Shown here piece after piece: positions 8,148 through 16,460 of a DNA stretch of 26,455 nt (position 1 is the stretch's first letter; every line of letters begins with the position of its first letter). Location of the stretch: assembly GCA_041629655.1 (NCBI GenBank), contig JBFKMV010000053.1, positions 1 through 26,455 of the forward strand, in the 5' to 3' direction. The position numbers and the translations under genes are program-made. The DNA is from JBFKMV01 sp041629655. Lineage in GTDB: Bacteria > Acidobacteriota > Polarisedimenticolia > Polarisedimenticolales > Polarisedimenticolaceae. Below the pieces are notes generated by a model. The model did no database searches. It had not been told where the DNA came from and saw only the letters and a program-made list of their open reading frames with translations.

Positions 8148-8996
8148 TCAGGCGGCGCGCGGGGACGCCGGGCCGGCCGGCGCGTCCGCGAGCACCGCCG
8201 GCTCGAGCCGGCCCAGCAGCGCGGCCGCGGTCCGGTTCCACTCCCCCGACCCCGGGATCCCGTGGTCGGCGTCGGAGGCGAAGTGCTCCGGGTGCTCGGT
8301 GTAACGGCGCCCGAGCTCCGCGAGCATCGCCCGTGCCGCCTCGTCGCGGGAAAGGAAGAAACCCCTCCTCCGGTTTCCGTCCAGCACGGGCGGAGCGACG
8401 AAGTACCACCGGCCGTCGCGGACCAGGCGGCTCGGGTCCACCAGCAGCCAGCCGAACTCGTGACCCTCGAACTCCACCCGCAGCCACGGGTTGACCAGGC
8501 TCGCGCTGGAGAACGAGACCAGGGCCAGCGGACCCCGGTCCGTGGCCCAGCCGCGTTCGAAGCGGCGCAGCAGGCCCGCGTCCAGCATCGCCTGCAGCAG
8601 CCCCGTCGCCGCGGCGTCACGCGAGGGGAAGCCGCCCAGGTTCTCGGGAAAGCCCGGCGCGTAACGCCGCGGGTCCGAGACGAAGTGGAAGCGGTGCCGG
8701 GGATGGAAGTCGAGATAGACGCGGCAGACCCCGCGCGGCAGACATCGCTCGACCGCCGCCCGGTCCAGCGAGACCTCGCCGACGTACTCGCCGCACAGGA
8801 ACATCAGGCTACAGTCGCCGGCCGACGCCAACTCCAGCGCGCCGTGGAAGAACCGGTCGATGCGCTTGCCGCTCCTCGCCGCCTCGCCGGCCCGCCGCAC
8901 CGCGTGTCGCAGTGACGTCGCGGCGGCGTCGCGATGCGCACTCGTCTCCCCCCCGGAAGGAAACCGGTCGACCCACCACCGCCATGTCGCGTCCAT
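8148..8996 (-). CDS. Unrecognised soluble protein with three RDAAAT-type repeats
   Basis: A 282-residue protein with no signal peptide or transmembrane helix; I do not recognise the family. The same short helix motif occurs three times: HRDAAATSLRHAV (21-33), SRDAAATGLLQAM (125-137) and SRDEAARAMLAEL (216-228). The second and third are each preceded by a G-x-F-x-S-R turn. Between repeats are strand-rich stretches with many aromatics, so the protein may be built of three related alpha/beta units. Cysteines at 62, 68, 85 and 91 are clustered in the first half. The start is ATG at 8996, with GGAG inside the palindrome at 9003-9016. It is monocistronic and convergent with the upstream gene. Confidence 0.7.
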   Translation of the reverse strand: MDATWRWWVDRFPSGGETSAHRDAAATSLRHAVRRAGEAARSGKRIDRFFHGALELASAGDCSLMFLCGEYVGEVSLDRAAVERCLPRGVCRVYLDFHPRHRFHFVSDPRRYAPGFPENLGGFPSRDAAATGLLQAMLDAGLLRRFERGWATDRGPLALVSFSSASLVNPWLRVEFEGHEFGWLLVDPSRLVRDGRWYFVAPPVLDGNRRRGFFLSRDEAARAMLAELGRRYTEHPEHFASDADHGIPGSGEWNRTAAALLGRLEPAVLADAPAGPASPRAA

Positions 8997-9002
8997 GACC
9001 CG

Positions 9003-9016
9003 CGTCTCCGGAGACG
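9003..9016. repeat. 14-bp perfect palindrome upstream of the 282-residue gene
   Basis: CGTCTCC-GGAGACG ends 6 nt before the start codon at 8996 and includes the likely Shine-Dalgarno GGAG. It could be a protein-binding dyad or a small hairpin with a CCGG loop that masks the ribosome site. A -10-like GATAAT lies at 9055-9050 on the minus strand, which would put this palindrome within the 5' leader. Function is inferred. Confidence 0.35.
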
Positions 9017-9127
9017 AGCCTGATGCCCCCGGACGGCTCGTTGGGGAACATTATCGACGCTGCGCGACGTCCCGCGTGATGCAAACGCATGACGATTCGG
9101 GAGCGAGACGCTCGACTTGTCGGGGAG

Positions 9128-11425
9128 TCAGGATTGCGGCGGTGAGCCCGCCGAGGCGGCCGCCGGTTTCTCCTCCGGCTCGTCCACCAGTGCCGACGCC
9201 AGCTCGTCGGTGGTCTGGATCAGCTTGCCCACGAACAGGCTCGAGTTCTTGACGAAGAACACGGTGCGCAGGGGCTCGCACAGCTCCTGCAACCGCTCGG
9301 CGTACTCGGGCAGCTCGTCGTGGCTGTCGGGAATGCGGAGCCCCAGGAACACCACGTCGGCGTCGGCGCTCTGCTCGCGGATGATGTCGCGCACGGTGCG
9401 GTCCTTGGGGCGGAGCATCACCGTGGCCTGGGCCGAGATGCGGATCTCGGGCAGCATGCGCGCCAGGTGGCGCTCGGTCTGCTGCTTCATCAGCTCGCTC
9501 GAGGCGACGCTCAGGATGTGGATCCGCGCGTGCCGCCATTCGGGGTTGCACGTCAACAGGTGCGCCAGCAGCAGCAGCAGGTCGCCGTTGTTCTGGAGGC
9601 CGCCCCACCAGATGTGGATCTTGCGGTGCTCCCCGGTGCGCGGGATCAGCCCCGGCTGGATGCGGCCGATGATCACGGACTTGTTGAGCCGCTCGAGACG
9701 CTCGACGATGCGCAAGAACTCGACGATGCGCGGGATCTCGCGGGGCCAACCCATCAGCATCGTGTTGCTGTCCATGCCGGCGATCCCGTTGGCCTGCGAC
9801 ACGTCGGTGATGCCCTCGATCACGTCGCGCACCACGTCCACCTCGCCGAAGGCGACCAGGCCCTCGCGGTCCAGCACGTGCTGGATCCGTCGCTGCTTCT
9901 CGCGCACCGGCACCTTGTCGGCCAGCAGGTCGCCGACGATCAGCTCGCAGACCGTGACCACGCCGCGGCCCTGGCTGAACCAGCTGCCGAAGCGGATCAG
10001 GTCCAGCCGCCGCTCCACGTCGTCGACGAACACCAGCATGTGCGGCCGCCAGTTGCGCGCCGTCATCGGCCGCGCGGCCAGCCGGATCAGCGACCAGCGG
10101 ATCAGGCTCTCGTAGACGCCGCGTCGCACGTCGCCCCAGCGGGCCTGCCGCTCGCGACGGGCCAGGAACACCCACAGCCCCAGCTCGATCACGATCGCGG
10201 CCACCGCGGCCAGCGGGCTGATCAGGAACATCACGGCGAAGCAGCCCACGCCGCCGATCAGGCACACGAACCACGGCACGGGCAGCCGCGGACGCCACGA
10301 CGGATCGCCGGACAGCGTCTCCAGCGCGGCCACCACGTTGACCATGCCGTAGACCGTCAGGAAAAACATCGACACCACCGGCGCCACCGCGTTGAGGTCG
10401 CCGAGCAGCACCGCCCCCAGCGCGATCACCAGCGACACCACCAGGCCGACCACCGGCTCGCCGCCCGCCGCCTTCTTCGCCAGCGGCGAGGGCGCCAGGC
10501 GGTCCATCGCCATCGCCTGCAGCGTGCGCGGCGCGCCGAGGATCGAGCCGACGGCCGAGGAGAAGATCGCCCCCCACAGTCCGGGGATCACGAGGATCGC
10601 CCCCAGCGGCGCGATGCGCGTCCAGATCAGCGGGTCGTCGATCAGCGCGGCGGGCGTGGCGCCGCGCAGCAGCAGGAACGGAACCACCAGGTAGACCGCG
10701 AACCCGACCAGCATCGCGGCCAGCGCGCCGCGCGGGATCGCGCGGATCGGGTCGCGCAGGTCGCCCGACAGCCCGAGCCCCGCCATCACGCCGGTCACGG
10801 CGGGAAAGAACACGGCGAACACGGCCCAGAACGCGACCGTGGGCGGCTCCGCCGGCGGGCTCGCCAGCGCGTCCGCGGCCACGTCGACGCGCGTGCCCGT
10901 CAGCACGCCGGCCACCAGCGCCAGCAGCGAGACACCGATCAGCACCATCAACGGGATCTGCGCCTTGAGCGCCAGCCCGGCCCCGCGGAACGCCAGCGCC
11001 CCGACCCCGGCGACGATCACGAACGCCGCCGGCTGCACCGGCACCTCCGGCCAGACGATGCGGAACGACTCGGCGAGACCGTAGGCGTACAGCGTGACCG
11101 AGAAGGCCTGGGACAGGAACAGCGGCAGCCCGATCGCGCCGCCCAGCTCGAGCCCCAGGCTGCGCGAGATGATGTAGTACGCCCCGCCGACCCCGACCCG
11201 GGTGTTCGTGGCGATCGCGGAGAACGACAGGGTCGTGATCAGCGTGATCGCGTTGGCCAGCACCACGATCAGGACGGTGCGACCCAGGCCCATCTGGCCG
11301 GTGACCCAGCCGAAGCGCAGGTACATGATCACGCCGAGGATGGTCAGGATCGTCGGCGTGAAGACACCCAGGAACGCGCCCAGCTTGCCGTCGTTCGGTC
11401 GTGCGACTGGCGTCGTCTTCGGCAT
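9128..11425 (-). CDS. SLC12-type cation-chloride cotransporter homologue (APC superfamily)
   Basis: A 765-residue transporter. Residues about 15-450 form a 12-helix membrane domain that opens with the family-typical run GVFTPTILTILGVIMYLRFG and the segment NTRVGVGGAYYIISRSLG. Residues 450-765 are a cytoplasmic domain with the SLC12 C-terminal signature IHIWWGGLQNNGDLLLLL near residue 603. Eukaryotic relatives (NKCC, KCC) couple Na+/K+ with Cl-; bacterial homologues are little studied and may carry other ions or amino acids. The start is ATG at 11425; a GTG directly before it at 11428 is equally possible, and neither has a clear Shine-Dalgarno. It is divergent from the mscS-like gene across about 119 bp, which suggests a shared role in ion or volume control. 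The last 25 residues are Pro/Ala/Ser-rich. Confidence 0.9.
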   Translation of the reverse strand: MPKTTPVARPNDGKLGAFLGVFTPTILTILGVIMYLRFGWVTGQMGLGRTVLIVVLANAITLITTLSFSAIATNTRVGVGGAYYIISRSLGLELGGAIGLPLFLSQAFSVTLYAYGLAESFRIVWPEVPVQPAAFVIVAGVGALAFRGAGLALKAQIPLMVLIGVSLLALVAGVLTGTRVDVAADALASPPAEPPTVAFWAVFAVFFPAVTGVMAGLGLSGDLRDPIRAIPRGALAAMLVGFAVYLVVPFLLLRGATPAALIDDPLIWTRIAPLGAILVIPGLWGAIFSSAVGSILGAPRTLQAMAMDRLAPSPLAKKAAGGEPVVGLVVSLVIALGAVLLGDLNAVAPVVSMFFLTVYGMVNVVAALETLSGDPSWRPRLPVPWFVCLIGGVGCFAVMFLISPLAAVAAIVIELGLWVFLARRERQARWGDVRRGVYESLIRWSLIRLAARPMTARNWRPHMLVFVDDVERRLDLIRFGSWFSQGRGVVTVCELIVGDLLADKVPVREKQRRIQHVLDREGLVAFGEVDVVRDVIEGITDVSQANGIAGMDSNTMLMGWPREIPRIVEFLRIVERLERLNKSVIIGRIQPGLIPRTGEHRKIHIWWGGLQNNGDLLLLLAHLLTCNPEWRHARIHILSVASSELMKQQTERHLARMLPEIRISAQATVMLRPKDRTVRDIIREQSADADVVFLGLRIPDSHDELPEYAERLQELCEPLRTVFFVKNSSLFVGKLIQTTDELASALVDEPEEKPAAASAGSPPQS

Positions 11426-11428
11426 CAC

Positions 11429-11544
11429 GCGGCACCGTGGGGCGCCGGGGCCCCGGACCAGCGACCGGAAGAGTAGAAATCAAAGCCGCGCGGCACGCAA
11501 GTCCCGCGTGCTACGCTCTCGCCGGTTCCAGCGGAGGCTTCGCC
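11429..11544. promoter_or_regulatory. Divergent promoter region between cotransporter and mscS-like gene
   Basis: Toward mscS, an extended -10 TGCTACGCT lies at 11509-11517, about 28 nt before the ATG. Toward the cotransporter, a weaker -10-like TACTCT lies at 11475-11470. A 12-bp perfect palindrome CCGGGG-CCCCGG lies at 11445-11456 within the predicted leader of the cotransporter and could be an operator or a hairpin. No good -35 is visible for either direction. Confidence 0.4.
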
Positions 11545-12483
11545 ATGGAAGACCTGCTGCAGGCGCTCGAGACGGCCATCCAGAGCCCGACCGATCTCCA
11601 GTACAAGCTACTCTCGTCCGCAGTCCTGATCTTCCTGTTCTGGGCGCTACGGTTCGTGGCGTTGCGCGTGGTGCAACGCCGGATCGACGATCCGCGCGTG
11701 CTCTACCAGTGGCGCAAGGCGCTGACCTACTCGGCGGCGCTGCTGGCCTTCGTCGTCGTCGGCCGGATCTGGTTCCAGGGCTTCCAGACGCTGTCGACGT
11801 TCCTGGGGCTGCTGTCGGCGGGCCTGGCGATCGCGCTCCAGGACCCGATCGTCAACCTCGCGGGCTGGGTGTTCCTGATCGTGCGCAAGCCGTTCAAGGT
11901 CGGCGACCGGATCCAGATCGGCGAACACCGCGGCGACGTGATCGACATCCGGATCTTCCAGTTCAGCCTGCTCGAGATCGGCAACTGGGTCGACGCCGAC
12001 CAGAGCACCGGACGCGTGATCCACGTCCCCAACGGCCGCATCTTCCGCGAGGCCCAGGCCAACTACACCGAGGGGTTCGAGTTCATCTGGAACGAGATCG
12101 CGGTGCTGGTGACCTTCGAGAGCAACTGGCAGGCGGCCAAGCAGCTCCTGCGCGAGATCGGCGAGCGGCACGCCGAGCACCTGTCGGCCGACGCCAAGAC
12201 GCGCGTGCGGCAGGCGGCGCAGAAGTACATGATCTTCTACAAGCACCTCTCGCCGACGGTCTACACCAGCGTGCTGGACAGCGGGGTCAACTTGACGATC
12301 CGCTATCTGTGCAATCCGCGGCGGCGGCGCGCCAGTACCAACGAGATCTGGGAGGCGATCCTGACCGCGTTCGCCGAACGCCAGGACATCGACTTCGCGT
12401 ACCCGACGACGCGGTTCTACCGCAACGACCGCGAGGGCAAACCGGGGACGATGCCGCAGCCAGCGAATCCGGAACCCGTCTGA
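11545..12483 (+). CDS. MscS-family mechanosensitive ion channel
   Basis: A 312-residue inner-membrane channel that would release ions and small solutes on hypo-osmotic shock. Transmembrane helices lie at about 23-43 and 60-78. The pore-lining TM3 is at about 84-113, with the Gly/Ala face LSAGLAIALQDPIVNLAGWV. Directly after it comes the conserved RKPFKVGDRIQIG of the beta domain (114-126), then IHVPNGRIF (159-167), typical of the family. E. coli MscS is 286 residues, so the size is normal. The start is ATG at 11545 with GGAGG 7 nt upstream; the open frame extends to 11401 but without an RBS. The C-terminus ends in a Pro-rich tail. It is convergent with asnA, with an 8-bp gap. Confidence 0.93.
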   Translation: MEDLLQALETAIQSPTDLQYKLLSSAVLIFLFWALRFVALRVVQRRIDDPRVLYQWRKALTYSAALLAFVVVGRIWFQGFQTLSTFLGLLSAGLAIALQDPIVNLAGWVFLIVRKPFKVGDRIQIGEHRGDVIDIRIFQFSLLEIGNWVDADQSTGRVIHVPNGRIFREAQANYTEGFEFIWNEIAVLVTFESNWQAAKQLLREIGERHAEHLSADAKTRVRQAAQKYMIFYKHLSPTVYTSVLDSGVNLTIRYLCNPRRRRASTNEIWEAILTAFAERQDIDFAYPTTRFYRNDREGKPGTMPQPANPEPV

Positions 12484-12491
12484 GCGCGGCC

Positions 12492-13622
12492 TCAGTCCAG
12501 CACGTGGATGTTCCGCTCGCGGCAGATCCGCTTGAGGATCTCGGGCCACACCGTCACGCTGACCTCGCCCAGGTGGGCCTTGCGGAGCAGCAACATGTAC
12601 GTCCGCGCCTGCCCGATCCCGCCGCCGATGCTGAGCGGGATCTGCCCGTTCACGATCGCCTGGTGGTACGGGTAGTCCAGGAAGTCGAGCTGCCCGGTGA
12701 TCTCGAGCTGCTGCTTCAGGGTCTCGGGGTTGACGCGGACGCCCATCGAGGTCAGCTCGTGGCGCCGCCGCGTGACCGGGTTCCAGACCAGGATGTCCCC
12801 GTTGAGCCCGTGCATCGGGCGACCGTCGGCCGACGTGGTCTCGGTGACCCAGTCGTCGTAGTCGGCGGCGCGCATCTCGTGCGGGTAGCCGTCGGCGAGC
12901 TGCCAGCCGATCCCGTAGATGAAGATCGCCGGGTAGTCCTGCAGGATCGCGGTCTCGCGCGCCTTGCGCGGCAGGTCGGGGTAGCGCTCCAGGATCTCCT
13001 CGGCGTGGAGGAAGGTCAGCTCGTCGGGTAGCTCGGGGTAGCGCGGGTCGCGCAGCTCGGGGAACAGCTCCAGCGCGTGCCGCTCGGCGCCGCGCAGCAC
13101 CTTCCAGATCTTCTTGACCACGCCGGTCAGGTACTCGAGGCTCCTTTCCTTCTCGGTGATCGCCAGCTCCCAGTCCCACTGGTCGACGTAGGCGCTGTGG
13201 TCGTGGTCGAGGAAGTAGTCCTTGCGCACCGCGCGCATGTCGGTCAGCAGGCCCTCGCCGGGTTGCATGCCGAACTGCGCCAGCGCCATGCGTTTCCACT
13301 TCGTCGCGGCCTGCACGACCTGGGCGTCGACCGGGTTCTTGCCGTGGTCGTTCGAGATGTGGAACTGGACCGGCGTGCGCGAGCCGTCGCGGTCGAGGTA
13401 GTCGTTGACGCCGCTGGCGACGTCCACGATCAGCGGCACCGTGACCGGGATCAGGTTCAGCTCGCTACACAGGTTGTCCTCGATGTAGCGCTTGACGGCG
13501 AACAGCGCCTGCTGGGTCTGCTTGGGATCGAGCAGCGAGCGGTAGTCGTCAGGCAGGACCTGCTCCAGGTCCTCGTAGTTGCCGATACCCGGTCCGGCCA
13601 GATCGGCCTGTTTGTCCGACAT
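12492..13622 (-). CDS. asnA: Aspartate-ammonia ligase (asparagine synthetase A)
   Basis: Cytoplasmic enzyme making asparagine from aspartate, free ammonia and ATP, with a class II aminoacyl-tRNA-synthetase fold. At 376 residues it is longer than E. coli AsnA (330), mainly through an N-terminal extension and small loops. Family motifs are clear: WKR (108-110), YVDQWDWE, HAEEILERYPDLPRKARE, APDYDDW-like AADYDDW, LNGDILVWNP, SMGVRV and the ATP-binding GGGIGQAR. The start is ATG at 13622 with GGGAGGAA about 6 nt upstream. Unlike glutamine-dependent AsnB, it uses ammonium directly, so its place beside amtB-glnK makes sense as an ammonium-use module. It may be co-transcribed with the membrane-protein gene 87 bp upstream. 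Confidence 0.96.
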   Translation of the reverse strand: MSDKQADLAGPGIGNYEDLEQVLPDDYRSLLDPKQTQQALFAVKRYIEDNLCSELNLIPVTVPLIVDVASGVNDYLDRDGSRTPVQFHISNDHGKNPVDAQVVQAATKWKRMALAQFGMQPGEGLLTDMRAVRKDYFLDHDHSAYVDQWDWELAITEKERSLEYLTGVVKKIWKVLRGAERHALELFPELRDPRYPELPDELTFLHAEEILERYPDLPRKARETAILQDYPAIFIYGIGWQLADGYPHEMRAADYDDWVTETTSADGRPMHGLNGDILVWNPVTRRRHELTSMGVRVNPETLKQQLEITGQLDFLDYPYHQAIVNGQIPLSIGGGIGQARTYMLLLRKAHLGEVSVTVWPEILKRICRERNIHVLD

Positions 13623-13709
13623 GGGTTTCCTCCCGTGGTTGCGCGGCTTCTTATTCTGCTCCGCGGGCGGGCCCGGCGCCGCCGTGCAATGGAGGGAAGC
13701 GGTCCCGTT

Positions 13710-14153
13710 CTACGTTCCCGGGGCTCGCTTCAGCCGGCCCCCGAGCAGCACACCCGCGGCACCGAGAACCGGGTTGAGCAGGGCCGCCCATCCCGGTTGC
13801 CGCGCGTTCTGTAGCGCCTCCAGATCCGATACGCTCTCGTCGCGCGTGGCGGGACCCGGATCGCTCGTCAGCACCGGGACCGCCAGGATCAAGCCCAGGA
13901 CGAGCATCACGCCCGCCAGCGCCAGCACCGGCCCCTGCGATTTCGCGATGGCGGCGCAGACGAGGCCCGCGACGACCGCGGCGACCAGGCCGAACACGAT
14001 GCTGATCAGGAGCCAGGTCCCGGAGGGTTCGTACGAACCGGGCCGCAGCACGCCGTCGGTTCCGAGCAGCTGATAGGCCCCGACGAACGAGACCAGCACG
14101 AGCACGACGGCCGCCACGTAGCCGGTCACCACGGCGAGAATCGAGCGGACCAT
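13710..14153 (-). CDS. Four-helix membrane protein of unknown function
   Basis: A 147-residue integral membrane protein that I do not recognise. Predicted helices lie at about 5-28, 47-70, 74-95 and 120-138, with a Gly/Ser-rich loop after helix 1 and an acidic loop (DESVSDLEAL) before helix 4. The start was set at ATG 14153 because GGAGG lies 6 nt upstream (minus strand) and the hydrophobic helix begins directly after it; the open frame extends to 14279 with Arg-rich, non-membrane sequence. It lies 87 bp upstream of asnA on the same strand and is divergent from amtB, so it is probably part of the same transcription unit as asnA. No transport motif is visible. Confidence 0.72.
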   Translation of the reverse strand: MVRSILAVVTGYVAAVVLVLVSFVGAYQLLGTDGVLRPGSYEPSGTWLLISIVFGLVAAVVAGLVCAAIAKSQGPVLALAGVMLVLGLILAVPVLTSDPGPATRDESVSDLEALQNARQPGWAALLNPVLGAAGVLLGGRLKRAPGT

Positions 14154-14282
14154 GCGGCACCTCCGGCCGGGTCGAGGGTCGTGTCGCGGCCAAGACTCGC
14201 ACGCGGAACCGCCGGACTCAACCCTCGGCAGACGAAAGCCGGACGAATGTCTGATGGAAGCCCGTGGCTCGATTGACACCAG

Positions 14283-14305
14283 GAAATTGCTTGATGTGCA
14301 ATTTC
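14283..14305. promoter_or_regulatory. Palindrome 1 in the nitrogen regulatory region
   Basis: Perfect 8-bp arms GAAATTGC and GCAATTTC around 7 bp. It begins 4 bp after a TTGACA hexamer (14273-14278), so a bound factor would cover the promoter starting there. It shares the TGC-N7-GCA core with palindrome 2. The operator role is inferred from symmetry and position. Confidence 0.55.
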
Positions 14306-14360
14306 ATGGGATCACCTCTCCACCAAATCGCCATTCTCTGCTCTTATGAAGGCAAGGAAG

Positions 14361-14373
14361 TGCAGATTCTGCA
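14361..14373. promoter_or_regulatory. Palindrome 2 in the nitrogen regulatory region
   Basis: Perfect dyad TGCAGA-T-TCTGCA. Its centre is 73 bp from that of palindrome 1, close to seven helical turns. It ends 8 bp before the TTGACA of the predicted amtB promoter, a usual place for an activator or an auxiliary repressor site. Confidence 0.5.
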
Positions 14374-14381
14374 TTTTAGCA

Positions 14382-14410
14382 TTGACACTACCGGATTCCA
14401 CGGGTACCTT
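14382..14410 (+). promoter_or_regulatory. Candidate amtB promoter
   Basis: A consensus -35 TTGACA (14382-14387) is followed after 17 bp by TACCTT (14405-14410), a poor -10 (3 of 6). The predicted transcript would start near 14417 with a leader of about 22 nt containing GGAGGAA ahead of the ATG at 14440. A good -35 with a weak -10 would suit an activated promoter. Confidence 0.4.
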
Positions 14411-14439
14411 CCCGGCTTCGATCATCATGGAGGAACCCG

Positions 14440-15749
<1,310 letters not shown>

Positions 15750-15753
<4 letters not shown>

Positions 15754-16106
15754 AGCTGATCACCGCGATCGTCCGACCGGACCGGCTGAACGACGTGCTC
15801 GAGGCGCTGTTCCGCGCCGAGGTGCACGGGCTGACGATCTCCCGCGCCCAGGGCCACGGCGGGGAGACCGAGCAGGTCGAGACCTACCGCGGCACGACGG
15901 TCAAGATGGAGCTGGTCGACAAGGTGCGCCTCGAGATCGGCGTCAGCGATCCGTTCGTGCAACGGACCGTCGACGCGATCGTGGCCGCCGCCCGCACCGG
16001 GGACGTCGGGGACGGCAAGATCTTCGTCGCCCCGGTGGAGAAGGTGATCCGCATCCGCACCGGCGAGGAGGACCTGGAGGCGGTGACCCCGGCCCGCACG
16101 GCGTAG
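15750..16106 (+). CDS. glnK: PII nitrogen regulatory protein lacking the T-loop Tyr51
   Basis: A 118-residue trimeric PII signal protein that senses ATP/ADP and 2-oxoglutarate and would gate AmtB. It aligns without gaps to E. coli GlnB over the T-loop. Y46, R47 (the residue that plugs the AmtB pore) and K58 are kept. Tyr51, the uridylylation site, is Val, R38 is Gly and Q39, which helps bind Mg-ATP and 2-oxoglutarate, is Glu. The B-loop TGDVGDGKIFV and C-loop VIRIRTGEED are intact, so the fold and nucleotide site are present. The start overlaps the amtB stop by 4 bp. Control by uridylylation therefore looks unlikely; regulation may rest on ligand binding alone. Confidence 0.95.
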
Positions 16107-16140
16107 CCGGCGGCGCGTCTTTCCGCGCCCCCCCGGGCGG

Positions 16141-16149
16141 TGCTATCGT
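16141..16149 (+). promoter_or_regulatory. Extended -10 element before the 89-residue gene
   Basis: TGCTATCGT is an extended -10 (TG-N-TATNNT) that ends 9 nt before the ATG at 16159. Transcription would start within 1-3 nt of the start codon, and no Shine-Dalgarno is present, so a leaderless or nearly leaderless mRNA is likely. No -35 is visible. Confidence 0.4.
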
Positions 16150-16158
16150 ACCTGCCCG

Positions 16159-16428
16159 ATGAGCAAGTTCATGGGCGGCAGCGCGTACTCCTTCGCGCGC
16201 GACATCGCCGGCGGCTACACCATCGTCACCGCGCGCACCTTCCGCGGGATGGCCCCCGGCGAGATGAACCAGCTGGCCCATGAGCTCGACCGTCTGCTGC
16301 GGGAGCTGCGCGGTGAGGCGACCGCCAACCAGGAACAGGCGGTGCTGCGCGCCCGGCAGCTCAAGATCCAGCGCCTGAACAGCGCGCTGACCGTGCTGCG
16401 GGCCCACCGCTCCGGCGCCCGGCGCTAG
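16159..16428 (+). CDS. Small alpha-helical protein of unknown function
   Basis: An 89-residue basic protein without signal or membrane segment; family not recognised. Residues 1-28 look like a small beta unit (GGYTIVTARTF). Residues 31-85 form one or two long amphipathic helices rich in Arg, Leu, Gln and Glu (ELDRLLRELRG, RARQLKIQRLNSALTVLR), likely a coiled coil. It has good high-GC coding character and an apparent own promoter. It lies between glnK and typA on the same strand, 32 bp from typA. The small size leaves some doubt that it is expressed. Confidence 0.62.
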   Translation: MSKFMGGSAYSFARDIAGGYTIVTARTFRGMAPGEMNQLAHELDRLLRELRGEATANQEQAVLRARQLKIQRLNSALTVLRAHRSGARR

Positions 16429-16445
16429 CCCCGGAACGCTTCCTC

Positions 16446-16454
16446 TGCTATCAC
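16446..16454 (+). promoter_or_regulatory. Extended -10 element before typA
   Basis: TGCTATCAC lies 6 nt before the typA ATG at 16461. The gene has no Shine-Dalgarno, and this spacing would place the transcript start at or near the start codon. It repeats the TGCTA element seen before the 89-residue gene and the mscS-like gene. Confidence 0.4.
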
Positions 16455-16460
16455 GTCCGG

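Larger units (their letters stand above)
14154..14439. promoter_or_regulatory. Shared regulatory region between asnA side and amtB-glnK
   Basis: This 286-bp region is the longest gap in the window and has an AT-rich core (about 14260-14410) unlike its surroundings. It contains two palindromes with a TGC-N7-GCA core (listed separately) and two copies of ATTGACAC at 14272-14279 and 14381-14388. I found no sigma-54 element (no GG-N10-GC in a TGGC/TTGC context), so control by sigma-70-type promoters seems likely. Confidence 0.55.

Noticed and set aside
9050..9055. Full sigma-70 promoter for the 282-residue gene
   Set aside because: GATAAT is a good -10 match but no -35 lies at 16-18 bp; TTGCAT is 23 bp away, so only a tentative -10 is noted.
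14154..14439. Sigma-54 promoter for amtB
   Set aside because: All GG-N10-NN combinations were read; none gives GG-N10-GC with TGGC and TTGC context. The nearest misses are off by one base.
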